Source: Bacteroides gallinarum DSM 18171 = JCM 13658 (GTDB lineage: Bacteria > Bacteroidota > Bacteroidia > Bacteroidales > Bacteroidaceae). From it: 39,475 nt of DNA. The notes under the pieces are model-generated. The model ran no database searches. It was not told the DNA's origin and was given only the letters and a program-made list of their open reading frames with translations. Numbering within the stretch: the stretch's first letter is position 1; every line of letters begins with the position of its first letter. Below, one piece after another: positions 34,691-39,475 of the stretch. Made by a program: the position numbers and the translations under genes. The stretch spans positions 1 to 39,475 of the forward strand of contig NZ_KB894153.1 of NCBI RefSeq assembly GCF_000374365.1, in the 5' to 3' direction.

Positions 34691-36544
34691 ATGACGGACA
34701 CTCATGACACTAATCTCCCCGAAAAACCGGTGGAATTAGAAGAAGAAAAGAAAACAACAGAGGTTTCTGAGCCGGCAACAGCAGAGACTCCCGTTGAAGA
34801 AACCTCGACAGACAAGCCGGCCGAACCAGTTCAGAAGCTCACCAAGGAAGAAATCCTAAATAAGCTGAAAGAGATTGCCGCCGACGTGGAGAATGCGGCC
34901 AAGCAGGAAATAGACAGCTTAAAGCAAGCTTTCTACAAACTGCATAACGCCGAGCAGGAAGCTGCGAAGAAGCAATTCATAGAGAATGGGGGAGCTGTCG
35001 AAGAGTTCGTTCCACAAGCCGATGCTATGGAAGAGGAGTTCAAGAATACCATGTCCGTCATTAAAGAAAAGAGGAGCGCGCTCAATGCAGAACAGGAGAA
35101 ACTGAAGGAACTCAACCTGCAAATCAAGCTTTCCATTATCGAGGAGCTGAAAGAGCTGGTGGAATCTCCGGAAGACGCCAACAAGAACTATACGGAGTTC
35201 AAGAAACTGCAACAGCAATGGAACGAGGTGAAAATCGTGCCGCAGGCCAAGATTAACGAACTGTGGAAGAACTACCAACTGTACGTAGAGAAGTTCTACG
35301 ACCTCCTGAAGCTGAACAACGAATTCCGTGAATACGACTTCAAGAAAAACCTCGAAATAAAGACCCACCTTTGCGAAGCCGCCGAAAAGCTGGCCGACGA
35401 ACCGGATGTAGTTTCCGCCTTCCACCAGTTACAGAAGCTGCACCAGGAGTTCCGCGATACGGGTCCGGTAGCCAAAGAGCTGCGCGACGAGATATGGGCA
35501 CGCTTCAAGACAGCCTCTACCGCCGTAAACCGCCGCCACCAGCAACATTTCGAAGCTCTGAAAGAGACCGAACAACACAACCTCGACCAAAAGACCGTGA
35601 TTTGCGAAATCATCGAGGCTATCGACTACAACGAGCTCACCAATTTCGCCTCCTGGGAAAACAAGACGCAGGAAATCATCGCCCTGCAAAACAAATGGAA
35701 AACCATCGGCTTTGCCCCGCAAAAGATGAATGTGAAGATTTTCGAGCGTTTCCGCAAAGCCTGCGACGAATTCTTCCAGAAGAAAGGCGAGTTCTTCAAG
35801 TCTCTGAAAGAGGGCATGAACGAGAACCTCGAAAAGAAACGCGCCTTATGCGAGAAAGCGGAAGCCCTGAAAGACAGCACCGACTGGAAAACGACGGCAG
35901 AGGAACTTGCCAAGCTCCAGAAGGAATGGAAAACGATAGGTCCCGTTGCCAAGAAATATTCGGATGCCGTATGGAAGCGGTTCATCTCCGCCTGCGATTA
36001 CTTCTTCGAACAGAAAAACAAAGCGACCTCCTCGCAACGCACCGTGGAGCAGGAGAACCTGGAAAAGAAGAAAGGCATCATCGAAAAACTCACCGCTATC
36101 GACGAGACAATGGATGTGGAAGAAGCCACACAGTCGGTTCGCGACCTGATGAAAGAATGGAACGGCATAGGACATGTGCCATTCAAGGAGAAAGACAAGA
36201 TTTACAAGCAATACCACAGCCAGGTAGACAGGCTGTTCGAGCATTTCAATATCAGCGCCTCCAACAAGAAGCTGAGCAACTTCAAGTCGTCTATCAGCAA
36301 TATCCAGGAAGGCAGCCCGCAAGCGCTCTACCGTGAACGGGAAAAACTGGTACGTGCCTGCGAAAACATGAAAAACGAATTGCAGACCTACGAAAACAAC
36401 CTGGGCTTCCTGACGGCTTCTTCCAAGAAAGGCAACAGCCTGCTGACAGAGCTTAACCGCAAAGTGGAAAAACTGAAAGGCGACATCGAACTGATAAAAC
36501 AGAAAATCAAAGTAATAGATAACTCTATCGAAGAAGCAGAGTAA
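34691..36544 (+). CDS. DUF349 repeat protein
   Basis: A 617-aa acidic, soluble, largely alpha-helical protein. An N-terminal low-complexity Glu/Thr/Pro-rich tail (about 1-50) is followed by five DUF349 repeats of about 70-75 residues, each with the pattern LQ..W..IG..P and a W/F-R-x-F-x-x-A helix (examples LQKEWKTIGPVAKKYSDAVW and LQNKWKTIGFAPQKMNV). The C-terminal 70 residues are coiled coil (LNRKVEKLKGDIELIKQKIK). Function unknown in Bacteroidales. It is separated from the downstream PL8 gene by palindromic element C. Confidence 0.9.
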   Translation: MTDTHDTNLPEKPVELEEEKKTTEVSEPATAETPVEETSTDKPAEPVQKLTKEEILNKLKEIAADVENAAKQEIDSLKQAFYKLHNAEQEAAKKQFIENGGAVEEFVPQADAMEEEFKNTMSVIKEKRSALNAEQEKLKELNLQIKLSIIEELKELVESPEDANKNYTEFKKLQQQWNEVKIVPQAKINELWKNYQLYVEKFYDLLKLNNEFREYDFKKNLEIKTHLCEAAEKLADEPDVVSAFHQLQKLHQEFRDTGPVAKELRDEIWARFKTASTAVNRRHQQHFEALKETEQHNLDQKTVICEIIEAIDYNELTNFASWENKTQEIIALQNKWKTIGFAPQKMNVKIFERFRKACDEFFQKKGEFFKSLKEGMNENLEKKRALCEKAEALKDSTDWKTTAEELAKLQKEWKTIGPVAKKYSDAVWKRFISACDYFFEQKNKATSSQRTVEQENLEKKKGIIEKLTAIDETMDVEEATQSVRDLMKEWNGIGHVPFKEKDKIYKQYHSQVDRLFEHFNISASNKKLSNFKSSISNIQEGSPQALYREREKLVRACENMKNELQTYENNLGFLTASSKKGNSLLTELNRKVEKLKGDIELIKQKIKVIDNSIEEAE

Positions 36545-36560
36545 ATTCGCGGAGCCATAC

Positions 36561-36764
36561 GGGGACATGCCCCGGTTCGCCGCAGATTACACAGGCTGAC
36601 ACAGATTATCAATATAGGTAAATAGCCGAAAATACCGGAAGCTAACCGGTAAACCAGGGTTGACCGGTAAAACCGGGCTAACCGGCAAATTACACTAACC
36701 GGCAAATAAAAAAACAATCTGTACCAATCTGCGTAACCTGCGGTGAACCGGGAGTAGTGTCCCT
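36561..36764. repeat. Palindromic repeat element, copy C
   Basis: Arms 36561-36607 and 36716-36764 are inverted repeats sharing GGGACA, CCGGTTC, CCGCAG.TTAC, CAG and ACAGATT. The core has an 18-bp tandem array (ACCGG at 36645, 36663, 36681 and about 36698) different from the core of copies A and B. It lies in the gap between the DUF349 gene and the PL8 lyase, both rightward, so it may separate their transcripts. Confidence 0.8.
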
Positions 36765-36798
36765 CTTTTTTTACCTAATCTAATCTCATTGCCGAATT

Positions 36799-39231
36799 AT
36801 GAAAAGAATGCTGACCTTAAGTCTCGTGCTACTGGCAGCGAGCAGCCGGTTACCGGCACAGGAAATTACGTTTTCAGAGACTAAATTCAATTGGGGAACC
36901 GTCCAGGAAAAGGACGGAGACGTTAGCCACGATTTCCGGTTCGTGAATACCGGTGACAAGCCCCTGGTTATTAAAAACATCATTACCGGTTGCGGATGTA
37001 CCTCGTCCGAATGGTCGGAAAAAGCCTACCTGCCGGGCGAGCAAGGTACGATACGGCTAATCTACCACCCGGAAGGCAGAATGGAAAACAGCATCAACCT
37101 CGTAGCCGAGGTATATACCAACAGGGCAGCCAAGGAAGTAGTCAACTTAGAAATGGCAGGAGAAGTGAAACATGAAGCTCCGGTCTACCCTGCCTACTAT
37201 AATCCTGCCGACGGACAACGGAGCCAAAACCATTCCAGTACTCCACAGGACGAATACGAACAGATTCTCGAACGGGTACGTGCGGAGCTATATGCCAAAG
37301 CCAACCCGCAGCACACAGACCGGAATACAGAAAAGCTGCTACGCTCCATGCTCCCGGAAGGCAGGTGGAACGACCTGGACTATGCCTGCTTCTTCCGTAC
37401 CAACTGGGAACCGGTAGAGCATCTGAAACGCCTGGTTACGATAGCCTCCTCCTATACCTGCAAGCAGTCGCGCTACTACGGCAACGAAATACTGTACAAT
37501 GCAGTCGAAGCCGCCTTGCGATACTGGCTCGGACAAGACCCTACCTGCTTCAACTGGTGGTACAACCAAATCTCCGTACCCCAGACCCAAGCCTCGCTCC
37601 TCGCCCTCATGGATGCGGGACAGAGAAAGCTCCCTGCCGAAATCTGCGCTCCTATCCTGAAAACAATGGGCGAACGGAGCGACCCGCGCAAATGGACCGG
37701 CGCCAACAAAATGGACATCGCTATCCACCATTTGATAAGAGGTTGCTTGCTAAAGAACGACAGCATCGTGCGTGTCAATGCCGACGAGATATTCTACCCG
37801 GTACAAATCGTCGAGAGCGAAGGCATACAAGAGGACATGTCCTACCACCAGCACGGGCCGCAGCTCTACATAGGCGGATACGGCACAGTTTTCGTCGATA
37901 ACATAGTGCGCATGGGCAATATCCTCAACGGAACGAAATATGCCATGAACCGGGAAAAGCTCGACCTGTTCTCCGACTTCACCCGCAATACCTACTTCAA
38001 CGTATTCCGCGGTAGGTATCTGGACTTTAGCGTAACGGGAAGGGGCGTCAGCCGCAAGGGAACACTGGACTACGGAGACTGCGCCGCCCTATTCCGAAAT
38101 TTGCAGACGCTCGACCCCGGACATGCCGACGAATACGCAGCCATTGCCCGCCGTTTCCTTACCCAAGACGCATCCTACCGGCGTTCCGACAGGAATACCA
38201 TGTACAAGTGCTCGGACTATATGCTGCACAACCGGCAGCATTACGATTTCTCCGTACGTACCGCCTCCACGCGCACCAACAAGACCGAGAGCGGAAACGG
38301 CGAGAACCTATACGGGACTTATATAAGCGACGGCGCCACCGATATCCGCGTCAACGGCAACGAGTACTTCGATATCTTCCCCGTATGGGAATGGGACAGG
38401 ATACCGGGAACCACCCTGCCCGCAGGCGAAAAACGGAACCCCGTGGACTGGGGAACCGAAGGCAGCAGCACCTTCACCGGTGGAGTATCCGACGGGAAAT
38501 ACGGTGTAATGACCTTCAAAATGGACGACTACGGGGTGAAAGCCCGGAAATCATGGTTCATGTTCGACAACGAGGTGGTCTGCCTGGGCAGCGGCATCTG
38601 TGCAGATGTACCGGAGGAAATCTTCACCACCGTCAACCAATGCCATTTGGACGGAAACGTATGGATTAACACCGGAAAAACATTCCGGCAGACCACCCGG
38701 GGAGAAACCGCCTTCGAGCAGGCTCCGCAATGGATTTGGCACGACAGCATCGCTTACTTCTTCCCGCAAAAGGGCAATATAGAGCTTAGGATGAAAGAGC
38801 AAAAAGGCAGTTGGGCGAAAATCAACTTCAATTATCCCGCCACCGAAATCAGCCTGCCGGTATTCAACCTGGTCATTGCCCACGGAAAATCGCCACAAGA
38901 CGCCTCGTACGCATACATCGTAGTTCCGGGCATCAGTCACCCGGAAAAGCTGGAAGCCTACTCGCCCAAAGACATAAAAATAGAACGGAACGATGCAGAA
39001 ATGCAAGCCGTAAGCAAGGAACAGCCGGGAATCCTACAAATCGTATTCTTTGCCCCCGGCACATTCGATAACGGGAAAACCAAGGTGAAAGCCCTGAAAC
39101 CCTGCGTCGTACAGATAAAGAAAAGCAAAGGAGAAGTAACGGACGTACAGATAGCCGACCCGCAAAACCAGGAAAAGCTACGCCTGGGGACAGATGTGAT
39201 TATCCTAGGGATATTCAGTAAATGTCCCTAA
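36799..39231 (+). CDS. Polysaccharide lyase family 8 with N-terminal DUF1573 domain
   Basis: An 810-aa exported protein (signal peptide ending LPAQ). Residues about 22-125 are a DUF1573 domain with Cys65-x-Cys67 in ITGCGCTSSEW. Residues about 150-810 are a PL8 lyase (chondroitin/hyaluronan-type): NWWYNQISVPQ at 252-262, Asn303 in TGANKMD, His352 and Tyr361 in YHQHGPQLYIGGYG (nine apart, as for the catalytic His/Tyr in PL8), Arg415 and Arg419 in GRGVSR, Glu502 in NGENLYG, and the sandwich-domain motif WDRIPGTTLP. All expected active-site residues are present, so it should be active, cleaving uronic-acid polysaccharides by beta-elimination. The exact substrate is not predictable. Its last eight codons (GIFSKCP plus preceding) lie inside the right arm of the terminal inverted repeat. 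Confidence 0.92.
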   Translation: MKRMLTLSLVLLAASSRLPAQEITFSETKFNWGTVQEKDGDVSHDFRFVNTGDKPLVIKNIITGCGCTSSEWSEKAYLPGEQGTIRLIYHPEGRMENSINLVAEVYTNRAAKEVVNLEMAGEVKHEAPVYPAYYNPADGQRSQNHSSTPQDEYEQILERVRAELYAKANPQHTDRNTEKLLRSMLPEGRWNDLDYACFFRTNWEPVEHLKRLVTIASSYTCKQSRYYGNEILYNAVEAALRYWLGQDPTCFNWWYNQISVPQTQASLLALMDAGQRKLPAEICAPILKTMGERSDPRKWTGANKMDIAIHHLIRGCLLKNDSIVRVNADEIFYPVQIVESEGIQEDMSYHQHGPQLYIGGYGTVFVDNIVRMGNILNGTKYAMNREKLDLFSDFTRNTYFNVFRGRYLDFSVTGRGVSRKGTLDYGDCAALFRNLQTLDPGHADEYAAIARRFLTQDASYRRSDRNTMYKCSDYMLHNRQHYDFSVRTASTRTNKTESGNGENLYGTYISDGATDIRVNGNEYFDIFPVWEWDRIPGTTLPAGEKRNPVDWGTEGSSTFTGGVSDGKYGVMTFKMDDYGVKARKSWFMFDNEVVCLGSGICADVPEEIFTTVNQCHLDGNVWINTGKTFRQTTRGETAFEQAPQWIWHDSIAYFFPQKGNIELRMKEQKGSWAKINFNYPATEISLPVFNLVIAHGKSPQDASYAYIVVPGISHPEKLEAYSPKDIKIERNDAEMQAVSKEQPGILQIVFFAPGTFDNGKTKVKALKPCVVQIKKSKGEVTDVQIADPQNQEKLRLGTDVIILGIFSKCP

Positions 39232-39463
39232 AAATCAAGATGGCATATGAAGATGATAGAGCATACTCACTTCATATGCCATTTTTATAGTCCTATTCCT
39301 GTAATTTCTCACACAATCTTACCCTACAAGACATGACGCTCGGGAAGAAGTCTGAAGACATCTTCTGCCTCTGCCTGTAAAATCATATCATGCCGCTTTC
39401 ACCGTCCTGTTCCTGATCTTGTCTATCATCAGTACGGCATTTGCCGTATGTATTCCAAAGAAA
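39206..39463. repeat. Right arm of the 258-bp perfect inverted repeat
   Basis: Reverse complement of 1-258 with no mismatch found. It starts inside the PL8 coding sequence, 26 bases before its end, and runs to 12 bases before the window end. It contains the PL8 terminator. Confidence 0.95.
39240..39287 (+). terminator. Rho-independent terminator after the PL8 lyase
   Basis: A 13-bp perfect stem (39240-39252 with 39270-39282), 17-nt loop and a T5 run follow the PL8 stop by 8 bases. Identical to the terminator of the susCD operon at 177-224. Confidence 0.85.
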
Positions 39464-39475
39464 ATCCACAGGATT

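Noticed and set aside
39333..39475. A hydrophobic, signal-peptide-like frame (AAFTVLFLILSIISTAFA) at the right edge, also present on the minus strand at the left edge
   Set aside because: No ATG, GTG or TTG start lies between an upstream in-frame TGA and the hydrophobic stretch, and the frame is cut by the window. It cannot be called a gene.

Overview
The window reads as chromosomal DNA of a Bacteroides-like member of the Bacteroidales. Evidence: a SusC/SusD pair, several TonB-linked outer-membrane proteins, HU-HIG and DUF1573 proteins, almost no Shine-Dalgarno sequences, and repeated matches to the Bacteroidales -7 box TAnnTTTG. No rRNA, tRNA, integrase, transposase or CRISPR array was seen.

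Layout. 1-5579: an outward-facing (minus) SusC-SusD nutrient-uptake operon ending in a terminator that lies inside a 258-bp repeat. 5798-8224: a soluble multi-PAS/GAF histidine kinase (minus), divergent from a TonB-dependent receptor and a beta-helix-like lipoprotein (plus, 8435-12450). 12716-17422: a minus-strand series of HU-like protein, YbdG-type MscS channel, and a TOPRIM(DUF4435)/ABC-ATPase pair, separated by gaps filled with private tandem repeats. 17520-26640: an EamA exporter, then a MeaB GTPase + DUF1573 protein operon, then a 1967-aa alpha-2-macroglobulin-like protein. 26641-28035: a 1.4-kb gap that holds three tandem, related microprotein genes behind a well-formed promoter, plus several hairpin elements. 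28036-32260: pepD, a secreted zinc peptidase translationally coupled to a degenerate M23 protein, and a membrane protein of the LPG-synthase-TM family. 32370-39231: rsmA, mgtE, a DUF349 protein and a polysaccharide lyase family 8 enzyme with an N-terminal DUF1573 domain.

Most genes are ordinary Bacteroidales housekeeping or envelope genes. Four things stand out. (1) The microprotein cluster at 27216-27597, whose promoter is bracketed by two near-identical 15-bp palindromic sites exactly 63 bp apart. (2) A PARIS-like ATPase + DUF4435 pair. (3) A family of 65-205-bp hairpin elements with conserved arms and copy-specific cores, alongside several unrelated local minisatellites. (4) A 258-bp perfect inverted repeat at the two ends of the window that contains the terminators of both outward-facing operons and the last codons of the PL8 lyase. 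This may be a real inversion site or an assembly boundary.

All calls come from reading the sequence. No database search was run.
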